From: Enterococcus alishanensis | GTDB taxonomy: Bacteria > Bacillota > Bacilli > Lactobacillales > Enterococcaceae | Length of the DNA: 64,000 nucleotides | NCBI RefSeq assembly: GCF_019218635.1 | Contig: NZ_JAHUZB010000003.1 | Span: 186,001-250,000 of the forward strand | Reading direction: 5' to 3' | Part shown: piece by piece, positions 16,256 through 24,421 of the stretch | Numbering within the stretch: the first letter of the stretch is position 1 | Layout of the letters: each line of letters starts with the position of its first letter | The notes under the pieces: generated by a model | What the model was told of the DNA's origin: nothing | Seen by the model: only the letters and a program-made list of their open reading frames with translations | Databases searched by the model: none | Translations under genes and position numbers: made by a program

Positions 16256-17026
16256 TTAGATATGACAATTAATCCCGTGAGCTTCCATAATCTCTTGAAA
16301 GTAAACCAATTCTTCTGGTTGAATTTGCGGTACATCGTGCATTTGATAAGAGCGATCTAAATACTGGTATTTTTTTTCGCCAAATTGATGGAAGGGCAGT
16401 AACTCAACTTGTTTAATCTGCATGTCTTGAAAAAGTTCGGCGAATTTTTGGGCATTCTCTTCGCCATCATTATATTGGGGAATCACCGGAATTCTGACAA
16501 TCAAATGAGGGTGATGAGCAACTGCTTCAGCCAAGTTTTTTAAAATAGGTTGTAATGATACGCCAACACCGGCCTTGTGAGCCGCTTCATCATGATGCTT
16601 GACATCAAAATACAATAAGTCAACTTGAGCGATAAATTTTTGAAAAACTTCAAATCGCGCGAAGCCAGTTGTTTCACTAGCAGTATGGATATTTTTTTCC
16701 TTTAATTGGCGCAAAAGTTCCGTGGCAAAGTTGGCTTGGTACAATACTTCACCACCAGATAAGGTAACACCTCCGCCAGATTCTTCATAAAAAACTTCAT
16801 CCTTCATTACTTCAACAATAATTTCTTCAATTGATTTGTATTCTCCCACTGTAGTAAAAGCTTTTTTAGATTGGTCCCACATTTTTTCTGGGCGACCATT
16901 TTGTGATTCAGGATTGGCACACCAATAACAACTTAATGGGCATCCTTTGAAAAAAACAACTGTTCGAATACCAGGACCGTCGTGGATGCTAAATTTTTGA
17001 ATATTAAAAATACAAGCTGGTTCCAT
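16256..17026 (-). CDS. Glycyl-radical enzyme activating enzyme (radical SAM)
   Basis: A 256-residue radical SAM protein. The [4Fe-4S] motif CPLSCYWC supplies Cys29, Cys33 and Cys36, and the SAM-binding GGGVTLSGGE lies at 84-93. It would use SAM to place the radical on the glycine of the neighbouring enzyme at 18037. Activases of the diol-dehydratase and YbiY type usually carry an inserted two-cluster ferredoxin domain after the first motif. Here that segment is short (ANPESQNGRPEKMW) with no extra cysteines, so this is the short PflA-like form. GGAAGGAG precedes the ATG. It is divergent from the deoR gene and shares its operator region. Confidence 0.9.
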   Translation of the reverse strand: MEPACIFNIQKFSIHDGPGIRTVVFFKGCPLSCYWCANPESQNGRPEKMWDQSKKAFTTVGEYKSIEEIIVEVMKDEVFYEESGGGVTLSGGEVLYQANFATELLRQLKEKNIHTASETTGFARFEVFQKFIAQVDLLYFDVKHHDEAAHKAGVGVSLQPILKNLAEAVAHHPHLIVRIPVIPQYNDGEENAQKFAELFQDMQIKQVELLPFHQFGEKKYQYLDRSYQMHDVPQIQPEELVYFQEIMEAHGINCHI

Positions 17027-17093
17027 TTGTCAGGACTCCTTCCAAAGTTCAACTTCATTTTAGCAAATAAAAACCTATTCGTAAACAATAAAA

Positions 17094-17107
17094 GTTTCAA
17101 ATGAAAC
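17094..17107. promoter_or_regulatory. Operator palindrome between activase and deoR genes
   Basis: GTTTCA-AA-TGAAAC. The same core (TTTCA-AA-TGAAA) occurs at 18012-18025 before the glycyl-radical enzyme. Both flank the DeoR gene, so this is the likely DeoR-binding site. Confidence 0.75.
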
Positions 17108-17124
17108 TAACTTGTTGTGAAAAT

Positions 17125-17153
17125 TTGTTCCTCTAAATTTTTTGTGTTATGCT
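17125..17153 (+). promoter_or_regulatory. Promoter of the deoR gene
   Basis: TTGTTC (17125-17130), 17-bp spacer, TATGCT (17148-17153), about 25 bp before the start codon. Confidence 0.55.
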
Positions 17154-17177
17154 AATGAAGCAGAAATGAGGGATTAA

Positions 17178-17921
17178 ATGTCTAGAGAAGAAGAGATTAT
17201 TGCGATTGTCAGTCAAGAAAAAAAAATACAAGTGAATCAATTGGCAGAACAATTAAATGTTTCTCAAGTGACGATTCGAAAAGATTTAGATAAATTAGAA
17301 AGTCGTGGAATTATTCACCGCCAGCACGGCTTTGCCTTATTAAATAATAGTGATGATATTAATTTTAGACTGGCACAAAATTACGATTTGAAATTAAAAA
17401 TTGCCAAAGAAGCCGCTAAATTAGTCAATGATGGTGACGTTGTAATGATTGAATCTGGCTCAACTTGTTCTTTATTAGCAGAAGAATTAGCTTATCGGAA
17501 AAAGGATATCACGATTATTACGAATTCTTGTTTTATTGCTTCATATGTAAGAAAAGCTGATTCAGTTAAAATAGTTTTATTAGGAGGAGAGTACCAAAAA
17601 GAATCTCAGGTCAATGTAGGTCCTTTAGTAGAAAGAATTGTTAGCGAATTTCATGTGGATCGTTTATTTATCGGGATTGATGGCTTTGATCCGAAAAGAG
17701 GTTTTACTGGTAGCGATATTACTCGCTGCAACACGACTCGAGTATTGGCAACCGCCGCTGAAGAAACAATTATATTAACTGATGCATCTAAGTTTAACCA
17801 GTCTGGAGTGATTAAAGAATTTGATTTTAATGAAATTAGCCAAGTCTTTACAGATCAACGAATTACTGATGAAGTAGTCACGTTTTTAACTAAAAGAGAG
17901 ATCACCGTATCAACTGTTTAA
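17178..17921 (+). CDS. DeoR-family transcriptional regulator of the glycyl-radical locus
   Basis: A 247-residue DeoR/GlpR protein: winged helix at about residues 18-55 (NQLAEQLNVSQVTIRKDL, RGIIHRQHG), then the sugar-isomerase-like sensor domain with VMIESGSTCSLLAEEL and FIGIDGFDPKRGFTGSD. Such regulators bind phosphorylated sugars or small phosphorylated metabolites. It sits between the divergent activase gene and the radical-enzyme gene, and identical palindromes lie at both promoters. It is therefore the probable repressor of both units, released by the pathway substrate. A terminator follows, so the next gene has its own promoter. Confidence 0.9.
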   Translation: MSREEEIIAIVSQEKKIQVNQLAEQLNVSQVTIRKDLDKLESRGIIHRQHGFALLNNSDDINFRLAQNYDLKLKIAKEAAKLVNDGDVVMIESGSTCSLLAEELAYRKKDITIITNSCFIASYVRKADSVKIVLLGGEYQKESQVNVGPLVERIVSEFHVDRLFIGIDGFDPKRGFTGSDITRCNTTRVLATAAEETIILTDASKFNQSGVIKEFDFNEISQVFTDQRITDEVVTFLTKREITVSTV

Positions 17922-17949
17922 ACCAACCATTGCGGTTGGTCTTTTTTTT
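17922..17949 (+). terminator. Terminator after deoR
   Basis: ACCAACC-ATTGC-GGTTGGT followed by a C and eight T residues. Confidence 0.9.
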
Positions 17950-17958
17950 AAATATTTA

Positions 17959-17988
17959 TTGACGAAAAGTTTGTTCACATGTTATCAT
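17959..17988 (+). promoter_or_regulatory. Promoter of the glycyl-radical enzyme operon
   Basis: TTGACG (17959-17964), 18-bp spacer, TATCAT (17983-17988). A TTTCGAAA palindrome follows at 17991-17998, near the expected start of transcription. Confidence 0.65.
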
Positions 17989-18011
17989 AGTTTCGAAAGT
18001 AATATAAAAAT

Positions 18012-18025
18012 ATTTCAAATGAAAT
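18012..18025. promoter_or_regulatory. Second DeoR operator, over the leader of the glycyl-radical gene
   Basis: ATTTCA-AA-TGAAAT, matching the 17094 site in the 12-base core. It lies between the promoter and the start codon and would block transcription or initiation when bound. Confidence 0.75.
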
Positions 18026-18036
18026 GAGTGAAGAAA

Positions 18037-20481
18037 ATGAATCCAGCAGTAAAAACAAACCCAACTGTCGAAAATCCGTCTCATTTTGGCTATTTAACCG
18101 AACGTATGAACAATTACCGTGAATCTGTATTAACAAAAAAAGCTTATATTGATGCTGAACGGGCCTTATTAGCAACTGAGTCTTATCAAGAGCATCAAAA
18201 CCAACCAGCAGTGATGAAACGTGCTTTGATGTTACAGAATATTTTAGAAAATATGTCGATTTATATTGAAGATGAAACTTTAATTGTCGGTAACCAAGCT
18301 TCCGGAAATAAAGATGCTCCGATTTTTCCAGAGTATACTTTAGAATTTGTTTTGAATGAACTTGATTTATTTGATCAACGAGATGGTGATGTCTTTTATA
18401 TTACTGAGGAAACAAAAGAACAACTTAGAAGGATTGCACCCTTCTGGGAAAATAATAATCTACGGGCGCGAGCAGGTGCTTTATTACCAGATGAAGTAAA
18501 TGTTTTCATGGAAACAGGTTTCTTCGGTATGGAAGGTAAGATGAATTCAGGGGATGCCCATTTGGCTGTCGATTACCAAAAAATGTTAGCAGTTGGACTC
18601 CAAGGCTACGAACAACGAGCCCGTGAAGCCAAAGCAGCGTTAGATTTGACCCAACCAGAAAACATTGACAAGTATCATTTTTATAATTCAGTATTTATTA
18701 CTATTGATGCAGTTAAAACATACGCAGAACGTTTTTCAAAATTAGCTGCTAAAAAAGCAGAAGTAGAAACAGATCCGGCGCGTCGTGCTGAATTATTAGA
18801 GATCAGTCGCATTACCGCCAAAGTTCCTTATCAGCCAGCTGATACATTTCATGAAGCGATTCAAGCGGTATGGTTTATTCAATTAATTTTACAAATCGAA
18901 TCTAATGGTCATTCATTATCTTACGGTCGTTTTGATCAATATATGAATCCTTACTTGGTGCATGATTTAGAAAAAGGAAAAATTACTGAAGCAGCAGCTG
19001 TTGAACTGTTAACCAATTTATGGATTAAAACGTTGACAGTTAATAAGGTCCGCAGCCAGTCTCATACTTTTTCATCAGCTGGCAGTCCGTTATATCAAAA
19101 CGTGACGATTGGTGGACAAACCACTGACAAAAAAGATGCTGTGAACCAAATGTCTTATTTAGTATTAAAAAGTGTGGCTCAGACGAAATTACCGCAGCCG
19201 AACTTATCTGTTCGTTACCATGCGGGTTTAGAGCAGGACTTTATGAATGAATGTATTGAAGTGATGAAACTTGGTTTTGGCATGCCAGCCTTTAATAATG
19301 ATGAAGTGATTATTCCATCGTTTAAAAATATCGGGGTCTCAGAAGAGGATGCTTACAATTATAGTGCGATTGGTTGTGTAGAAACGGCTGTTCCCGGAAA
19401 ATGGGGCTATCGTTGTACAGGCATGAGTTATATGAACTTCCCTAAAATTTTGATGATTGCCATGAATGATGGGATCGATCCAGTTTCGGGCAAACGATTT
19501 GTCAAAGGCTATGGACATTTTAGTCAAATGAAATCCTACGAAGAGTTATCGGAAGCCTGGGATAAAACGGTGCGAGAATTGACTCGGATGAGTGTAATTG
19601 TTGAAAATGCGATTGATCTTGGGTTAGAACGAGAAGTACCAGATATTTTATGTTCAACTTTAACAGAAGATTGTATTGGCCGCGGAAAGACGCTAAAAGA
19701 AGGTGGCGCAATCTATGACTTTATTTCTGGTTTACAGGTAGGAATTGCTAACTTATCTGACTCATTAGCTGCAATTAAACAATTGGTTTTTGAAGAACAA
19801 AAAATGACAACTAGCGAACTTTGGGAAGCCTTAATGAATAATTATCAAGGAGAGCGAGGGCAAGAAATTCAACAAATGATTCTTCATGATGTCCCTAAAT
19901 ATGGCAATGACGATGATGCGGTTGATTGTTTGGGAACCAAAGCTTATGATAGTTATATTGAAGAAGTTAAGAAATATCCTAATACTCGTTATGGTCGTGG
20001 ACCAATTGGTGGGGTGCGTTATTCTGGGACCTCATCCATTTCTGCTAATGTGGGACAAGGAAAAGGAACAATGGCGACACCAGATGGGCGAAACGCTTGG
20101 ACGCCGCTAGCAGAGGGCTGTTCACCAACGCATAATATGGATAAAAATGGTCCAACCGCCGTTTTAAAAACAGTGGCCAAATTACCTACTGAAGAAATCA
20201 TTGGCGGCGTGTTACTGAATCAAAAAGTCAACCCGCAAACTTTGGCTAAAGAAAGTGACAAACAAAAATTAATTATGTTATTGAGAGCATTTTTCAATAA
20301 GCTACATGGCTATCATATTCAATACAATGTTGTCAGTCGTGAAACCTTAATTGATGCTCAAATTCATCCAGAAAAACACCGCGATTTAATCGTGCGGGTA
20401 GCCGGATATTCAGCTTTCTTCCATGTATTATCAAAAGCCACTCAAGATGATATTATTGCGCGAACAGAACATACTTTATAG
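18037..20481 (+). CDS. Glycyl-radical enzyme (PflD/YbiW-like, dehydratase-type active site)
   Basis: An 814-residue glycyl-radical enzyme of the usual length. The radical loop is RVAGYSAFF with Gly790, 25 residues from the end. The active-site thiyl Cys447 lies in SAIGCVET; the GCVE motif is that of dehydratase/lyase members rather than pyruvate formate-lyase, which has two adjacent cysteines. Start chosen at ATG 18037; a GTG at 18028 is possible but overlaps the operator region. The gene is followed by an FSA-type aldolase and flanked by its regulator and activase, the same set as ybiW-ybiY-fsaA and pflD-pflC-fsaB in E. coli. From memory, a YbiW-type enzyme has been reported to act on 1,5-anhydroglucitol 6-phosphate; I cannot check this here. 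The enzyme needs anaerobic conditions. No microcompartment genes are present. Confidence 0.9.
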   Translation: MNPAVKTNPTVENPSHFGYLTERMNNYRESVLTKKAYIDAERALLATESYQEHQNQPAVMKRALMLQNILENMSIYIEDETLIVGNQASGNKDAPIFPEYTLEFVLNELDLFDQRDGDVFYITEETKEQLRRIAPFWENNNLRARAGALLPDEVNVFMETGFFGMEGKMNSGDAHLAVDYQKMLAVGLQGYEQRAREAKAALDLTQPENIDKYHFYNSVFITIDAVKTYAERFSKLAAKKAEVETDPARRAELLEISRITAKVPYQPADTFHEAIQAVWFIQLILQIESNGHSLSYGRFDQYMNPYLVHDLEKGKITEAAAVELLTNLWIKTLTVNKVRSQSHTFSSAGSPLYQNVTIGGQTTDKKDAVNQMSYLVLKSVAQTKLPQPNLSVRYHAGLEQDFMNECIEVMKLGFGMPAFNNDEVIIPSFKNIGVSEEDAYNYSAIGCVETAVPGKWGYRCTGMSYMNFPKILMIAMNDGIDPVSGKRFVKGYGHFSQMKSYEELSEAWDKTVRELTRMSVIVENAIDLGLEREVPDILCSTLTEDCIGRGKTLKEGGAIYDFISGLQVGIANLSDSLAAIKQLVFEEQKMTTSELWEALMNNYQGERGQEIQQMILHDVPKYGNDDDAVDCLGTKAYDSYIEEVKKYPNTRYGRGPIGGVRYSGTSSISANVGQGKGTMATPDGRNAWTPLAEGCSPTHNMDKNGPTAVLKTVAKLPTEEIIGGVLLNQKVNPQTLAKESDKQKLIMLLRAFFNKLHGYHIQYNVVSRETLIDAQIHPEKHRDLIVRVAGYSAFFHVLSKATQDDIIARTEHTL

Positions 20482-20492
20482 GAGTGAATAAG

Positions 20493-21173
20493 ATGAAATT
20501 TTTATTAGACACAGCTAACTTAGAAGATATTCAGCAATACAATCAGACGTTACCAATCGCTGGTGTAACCTCTAATCCTTCAATTATAAAAAAGGAAGGG
20601 AAAATTGATTTTTTCAATCACATGAAAAAAATTCGGGAAATCATTGGAACGGACAAAACTTTGCATGTTCAAGTAATTGCCGAAGATTATGAAGGTATGA
20701 TCAAGGATGCAGAAGCAATCTTAGCTAAAATTGATCAGCAAGTCTACATTAAAATACCGACTACTGAAGCCGGTATTCAAGCGATGAAAGAGCTGAAACG
20801 TCGTGGAATCAATGTGACTGCAACGGCGATTTATACTAAAATGCAAGCTTATTTAGCAATCGCAGCAGGCGCAGATTATTTAGCACCGTACTTCAATCGG
20901 ATGGAAAACTTGAATATTGATCCAAGAGAAGCAATTTTTGAGATGGCGGAAGAAATCAGTCGCACCAATAGTAAATCCAAAATTTTAGCAGCTAGTTTCA
21001 AAAATGTTGGGCAAGTGACTGCCGCATTAGAAAGCGGGGCACAAGCTGCTACCATGGGACCAGATATTTTGGCCGCAGCTTTCGCAATGCCATCAATCAA
21101 TCAGGCTGTTTCAGATTTTTCAAAAGATTGGTCATCTATATTTGGTGAAAATGTAACAATTGCCGATTTATAA
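20493..21173 (+). CDS. fsa: Fructose-6-phosphate aldolase-like transaldolase (FSA/TalC family)
   Basis: A 226-residue short transaldolase. FLLDTANLEDI opens the protein, GVTSNPSII carries the phosphate-side loop, Lys87 in YIKIPTT is the Schiff-base lysine, and TATAIYTKMQA and APYFNRMENLNID follow. The length and these motifs fit the FSA/TalC group, which cleaves ketose 6-phosphates to glyceraldehyde 3-phosphate plus dihydroxyacetone or hydroxyacetone. Start chosen at ATG 20493 with TAGGAG before it. It lies 11 bp after the radical enzyme and must be co-transcribed, so it probably cleaves the product of that enzyme. Confidence 0.92.
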   Translation: MKFLLDTANLEDIQQYNQTLPIAGVTSNPSIIKKEGKIDFFNHMKKIREIIGTDKTLHVQVIAEDYEGMIKDAEAILAKIDQQVYIKIPTTEAGIQAMKELKRRGINVTATAIYTKMQAYLAIAAGADYLAPYFNRMENLNIDPREAIFEMAEEISRTNSKSKILAASFKNVGQVTAALESGAQAATMGPDILAAAFAMPSINQAVSDFSKDWSSIFGENVTIADL

Positions 21174-21282
21174 TTTTCAATATTTAAAATAATATTTTTG
21201 AAATATTGCTGTCTTGTCAGAAAATATTGCAATTTCGGGAAATGTTTTGTTTGGTCAAAATAATTATAAATATTAAATCTTT

Positions 21283-21311
21283 TTGATTTATAAAAATAAG
21301 TATGATACAAT
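21283..21311 (+). promoter_or_regulatory. Promoter of a putative small RNA
   Basis: TTGATT (21283-21288), 17-bp spacer, TACAAT (21306-21311). No open reading frame follows before the terminator at 21400. Confidence 0.55.
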
Positions 21312-21317
21312 AAGTTT

Positions 21318-21436
21318 GTAACAAGATAACCGCTTTCATTTTTGAAGAGTACACTTCCCCAAAAGCTGTTCCCACAGTTTGGTATACACTTCTCTGAACC
21401 CTAGCTCTTACGGAAATAGGAGCTAGGTATTTTTTT
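21318..21436 (+). ncRNA. Putative small RNA or leader RNA
   Basis: A promoter-like pair ends at 21311 and a strong hairpin, CCTAGCTC (21400-21407) with GAGCTAGG (21420-21427) and a T run to 21436, lies about 120 bp on. The transcript between them has no ribosome site or usable frame. It contains two similar segments, GTACACTTCC and GTATACACTTCT, and a short pairing AAGCTG/CAG-type centre. It could be an independent regulatory RNA, or an attenuated leader of the MerR gene 108 bp further on. I do not recognise an Rfam family. Confidence 0.5.
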
Positions 21437-21543
21437 GTCTACCATAGCTAAAAAGCATAGATCGTTATTCAAGATAAGTATTGGTCAAAATGACTAAAAA
21501 GCTTTATGCTAACGTTAAGATTAAGAAAAGGAATGTGAATGCC

Positions 21544-21894
21544 ATGAATATCTCTAAAGTAGCAGAAATGTCTGAATTGACGCCAGTGACTTTACGTTAT
21601 TATGAAAAAGTTGGATTAATCCCACCGATTAATCGCAAAAGTGGTGGTGTAAGGGATTATTCAGAAGAAGATTTAGGTTGGATTGAATTTATCAAATGCA
21701 TGAGAAATGCTGGCTTATCGATTGACTCATTAATTAACTATACTAATTTATATCAAATCGGTAGAGGAACTGAAGAAGAACGTAAAGAGATACTAAAGAA
21801 GGAAAGAGAACAACTGATGGAACGCTATCAGGAAATGGGCGAAACATTGGAGCGATTAAATTATAAAATTGCTAATTATGAAGCCATTCAATAA
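21544..21894 (+). CDS. MerR-family transcriptional regulator
   Basis: A 116-residue MerR regulator: N-terminal winged helix (MNISKVAEMSELTPVTLRYYEKVGLIPP, then RDYSEEDLGWIEFIKCMRNAGLSI) and a C-terminal coiled coil (about 75-112) rich in Glu, Arg and Lys. There is no Cys pair or effector domain, so it resembles the short aldehyde/stress-responsive group (AdhR, NmlR-like, YyaN) rather than a metal sensor. Start chosen at ATG 21544, where the MerR domain begins; earlier codons look non-coding. It is closed by its own terminator. Its target is not evident. Confidence 0.85.
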   Translation: MNISKVAEMSELTPVTLRYYEKVGLIPPINRKSGGVRDYSEEDLGWIEFIKCMRNAGLSIDSLINYTNLYQIGRGTEEERKEILKKEREQLMERYQEMGETLERLNYKIANYEAIQ

Positions 21895-21900
21895 ATTTTA

Positions 21901-21928
21901 ACTGATGCAGTGATGCATCAGTTTTTTT
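21901..21928 (+). terminator. Terminator after merR gene
   Basis: ACTGATGCA-GTGA-TGCATCAGT followed by a T run; a perfect 9-bp stem. Confidence 0.92.
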
Positions 21929-22022
21929 GATATAGGATAGAAAAGGGTTACAAAGTATTAATAATTTCGGTCAGTTGAGTAAGAATTATCTTAGGAAACT
22001 TGAAATCTTTTCATTTATATTT

Positions 22023-22046
22023 AGTATATACTATATGGTATATACT
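22023..22046. promoter_or_regulatory. GntR operator pair before the aspartate decarboxylase operon
   Basis: Two palindromes, AGTATATACT (22023-22032) and GGTATATACT (22037-22046), start 14 bp apart. The same pair with the same spacing lies at 25848-25871 before the aspartylglucosaminidase operon. GTATATAC-type palindromes fit GntR/HutC-family operators, and a GntR/UTRA gene lies in this operon. The second copy contains TATACT, which may itself be the -10 box. Confidence 0.75.
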
Positions 22047-22069
22047 TTTAATAATGTGAGGATGATTTT

Positions 22070-23671
22070 ATGACCATGACAGACAATTGTACTGAACAAA
22101 TGAGTCCCTTTGAATTAAGTTTATTTTTAGAAAAAGAAATTAGTAAAGATCCAAAGAATCGGCAAAGGTTATTAAACGCTGGGAGAGGAAATCCCAACTG
22201 GACAGCTCCGACGCCACGTGAGGCTTTCTTTTTGTTAGGACAATTCGCGACAATGGAAACCTTGAATACAGAGGGTGTTCTAACTGCTGGAATGATTTCA
22301 AAAGACAATGATGTAGATGAGCGTTTTGAAAAATTTTTAAGTACTCATCCGGGAAAAGGCAGCGATTTTCTTAAAGAAATTTGGCATAGTCAGGAAAATT
22401 ATTTTGGTTTAATAAAATCTCAGTGGTTAAATCAAATCTTGGATTATTTAATTGGGGACAACTATCCTAACCCAGTGCGTTGTTTACCTGCTTGTGAAGA
22501 ACCAATAAAAAATTACTTAAATCAGGAGTTGTTTTCTAATCAAGCGGTTCCTTTCGATATTTTTGCAGTGGAAGGTGGAACAGCAGGTATCTGTTATTTA
22601 TTTGATACTTTATTTAACAACCATTTGTTAAATAAGGGAGATAAAATTGCGTTATTACTACCAACTTTTGCACCTTATTTAGAGATTCCTGAACTGCCTC
22701 AATACCATTTTGAAGTGGAAAAAATTCTTGCAGAACAAACAATTTTATCAGGGAAGACGACTTATCAATATAGTTCGGCAGAAATTGATCGTTTGAAAGA
22801 CCCGCAAATCAAAGCGGTTTTTGTTGTTAATCCTAGTAACCCAACAGCAAATGCGATGTGTCAATCAACGATTGATCAAATCAAAGGAATTGTCGCTCAT
22901 GACAATCCCAATTTAATGATTTTAACTGATGATGTTTATGGAACTTTTGTCCCAGAATTCCGATCACTGTTTACAGAGTTACCTTTTAATACAGCTTGTA
23001 TTTACTCCTATTCAAAATATTTTGGCGCAACTGGCTGGCGAGTTGGTACCATTGCTGTGGCGAGAGAAAATATTTTTGACAAGTTGGTGCAGGAGTTGCC
23101 GAATGAGGTGAAAGAAAAGTTAAGATTGCGTTATCTTTCATTAAATGAACATCCACAGGAGACTAGTTTTATCGATCGGTTGGTTGCTGATAGTCGAGAT
23201 GTGGCGTTGAATCATGCGGCCGGTTTATCCTCAGTCCAACAAGTGATGATGGCCTTGTTTAGTTTGTATTCATTGTTATATGAAGGACAAGCTTATAAAG
23301 AAGAAGTGATGGAAATTTGTCACACACGAGAAAAATTATTATTTGATAAATTGGGCATTGAAGAACCATTACCGGCTTTAAATACTGCTTATTATTGTGA
23401 AATCAATTTTAAAGATTGGACAGAAAAACGCTACGGAACAGATTTTTCCGATTATTTAAGTCAACGCTGGAATGTTACTAAATTTCTGACAACGCTAGCT
23501 CAAAATGAGCAATTGATGCTCTTAAAAGCCAATGCTTTCGGTAGCGATGATTGGTCAGTACGAATTTCACTAGCCAATTTAGCAACAAATCAGTATAGTG
23601 AAGTTGGAGATAGAATTATTCGTTTATCTGAAAAAATTAAAGATGAATGGCTAAAATCTAAACAGAAATAG
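22070..23671 (+). CDS. aspD: Aspartate 4-decarboxylase (bifunctional aspartate aminotransferase)
   Basis: A 533-residue fold-type I PLP enzyme. Its length and sequence fit AspD, which is longer than ordinary aminotransferases (about 400). AspD converts L-aspartate to L-alanine plus CO2. Lys316 in YSYSKYFGATGWR is the PLP lysine, which matches the position known for AspD; NPSNPTANAM and LTDDVYGTFVPEF carry cofactor contacts. An N-terminal extension (SPFELSLFLEKE) and RISLAN near the end with the substrate-binding Arg are present. It heads a unit with the GntR regulator and PepV. The AspT aspartate:alanine antiporter that often accompanies aspD is absent, so the aspartate probably arises inside the cell, for example from the asparaginase-type enzyme in the linked operon. 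Confidence 0.92.
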   Translation: MTMTDNCTEQMSPFELSLFLEKEISKDPKNRQRLLNAGRGNPNWTAPTPREAFFLLGQFATMETLNTEGVLTAGMISKDNDVDERFEKFLSTHPGKGSDFLKEIWHSQENYFGLIKSQWLNQILDYLIGDNYPNPVRCLPACEEPIKNYLNQELFSNQAVPFDIFAVEGGTAGICYLFDTLFNNHLLNKGDKIALLLPTFAPYLEIPELPQYHFEVEKILAEQTILSGKTTYQYSSAEIDRLKDPQIKAVFVVNPSNPTANAMCQSTIDQIKGIVAHDNPNLMILTDDVYGTFVPEFRSLFTELPFNTACIYSYSKYFGATGWRVGTIAVARENIFDKLVQELPNEVKEKLRLRYLSLNEHPQETSFIDRLVADSRDVALNHAAGLSSVQQVMMALFSLYSLLYEGQAYKEEVMEICHTREKLLFDKLGIEEPLPALNTAYYCEINFKDWTEKRYGTDFSDYLSQRWNVTKFLTTLAQNEQLMLLKANAFGSDDWSVRISLANLATNQYSEVGDRIIRLSEKIKDEWLKSKQK

Positions 23672-23680
23672 GGGATTCAT

Positions 23681-24409
23681 ATGGAAGAAAAAAAAGCTAC
23701 TCAAGCGATTTTTGATCAAGTTTCAGCTGAAATTGAAAAAAGAATTCGCGAGGGAATCTATGTTAGTTCGCAGAAGCTACCATCTGAATACGATTTAGCA
23801 AAGGAATTTAATTGTAGTCGTTTGACTATTCGTAAAGCGATTGATGATCTAATCAAAAAAAATATTATCGTAAAGCGTCGTGGAAAAGGTAGTTACGTGA
23901 TGTCACAGCAAAAAATTCAAAGTGGTCGGGATGGTTTAGTTGGTTTTACCGAAGCGGCTAAAGCTTATGGCAAATCCAGTAAAACTGAAGTGATTTCCTT
24001 TGGCGTCTGTCAGCCAACAGAAGAGATGTTGAAAGCTTTGAATTTGACGAAAAATGATACTATTTATGAATTGGTTCGCCGCCGAATATTAGATGATGAA
24101 CCAATGACAGTGGAAAAAACCTATTTACCAGAAGTTTATATCGCAGGATTGAAAAAAACTGATTTTGAAGGATCGCTATTCAAACAACTAGAAAAGAAAG
24201 TTGAGATTGCCTATTCCCATCAAGAAGTTGAAGCAATTTTAGTTGAACCAGAAATTTCAACATTGTTAGAGGTTCCGGTGGGAAATCCGATGTTGCAAGT
24301 CCATTCAGTGACTTATGCGATTGATGCGACCCCGATTTTATTTGATTTGTCTTATTATCGTGCAGATCGATATACATTTAAAAATACTTTGACTCGTTAC
24401 AGCCATTAG
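23681..24409 (+). CDS. GntR/HutC-family regulator with UTRA domain
   Basis: A 242-residue regulator. The winged helix lies at about residues 8-75 (KLPSEYDLAKEFNCSRLTIRKAIDDL, VKRRGKGSYV). A UTRA ligand domain covers about 85-235 (KNDTIYELVRRRILDDEPMTVEKTYLPEVY, and VPVGNPMLQVHSVTYAIDATPILFD). UTRA relatives such as NagR/YvoA sense amino-sugar phosphates. It is the middle gene of aspD-gntR-pepV, 9 bp after aspD. Paired GTATATAC sites before this operon and the PTS operon make it the likely local repressor of both; the ligand might be the imported sugar 6-phosphate. Confidence 0.9.
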   Translation: MEEKKATQAIFDQVSAEIEKRIREGIYVSSQKLPSEYDLAKEFNCSRLTIRKAIDDLIKKNIIVKRRGKGSYVMSQQKIQSGRDGLVGFTEAAKAYGKSSKTEVISFGVCQPTEEMLKALNLTKNDTIYELVRRRILDDEPMTVEKTYLPEVYIAGLKKTDFEGSLFKQLEKKVEIAYSHQEVEAILVEPEISTLLEVPVGNPMLQVHSVTYAIDATPILFDLSYYRADRYTFKNTLTRYSH

Positions 24410-24421
24410 GAGGCGCATTTT

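Noticed and set aside
21400-21545. Fst/Ldr-type type I toxin on the minus strand opposite the small RNA
   Set aside because: Only a 12-codon frame without a hydrophobic segment is present, so no toxin can be supported.
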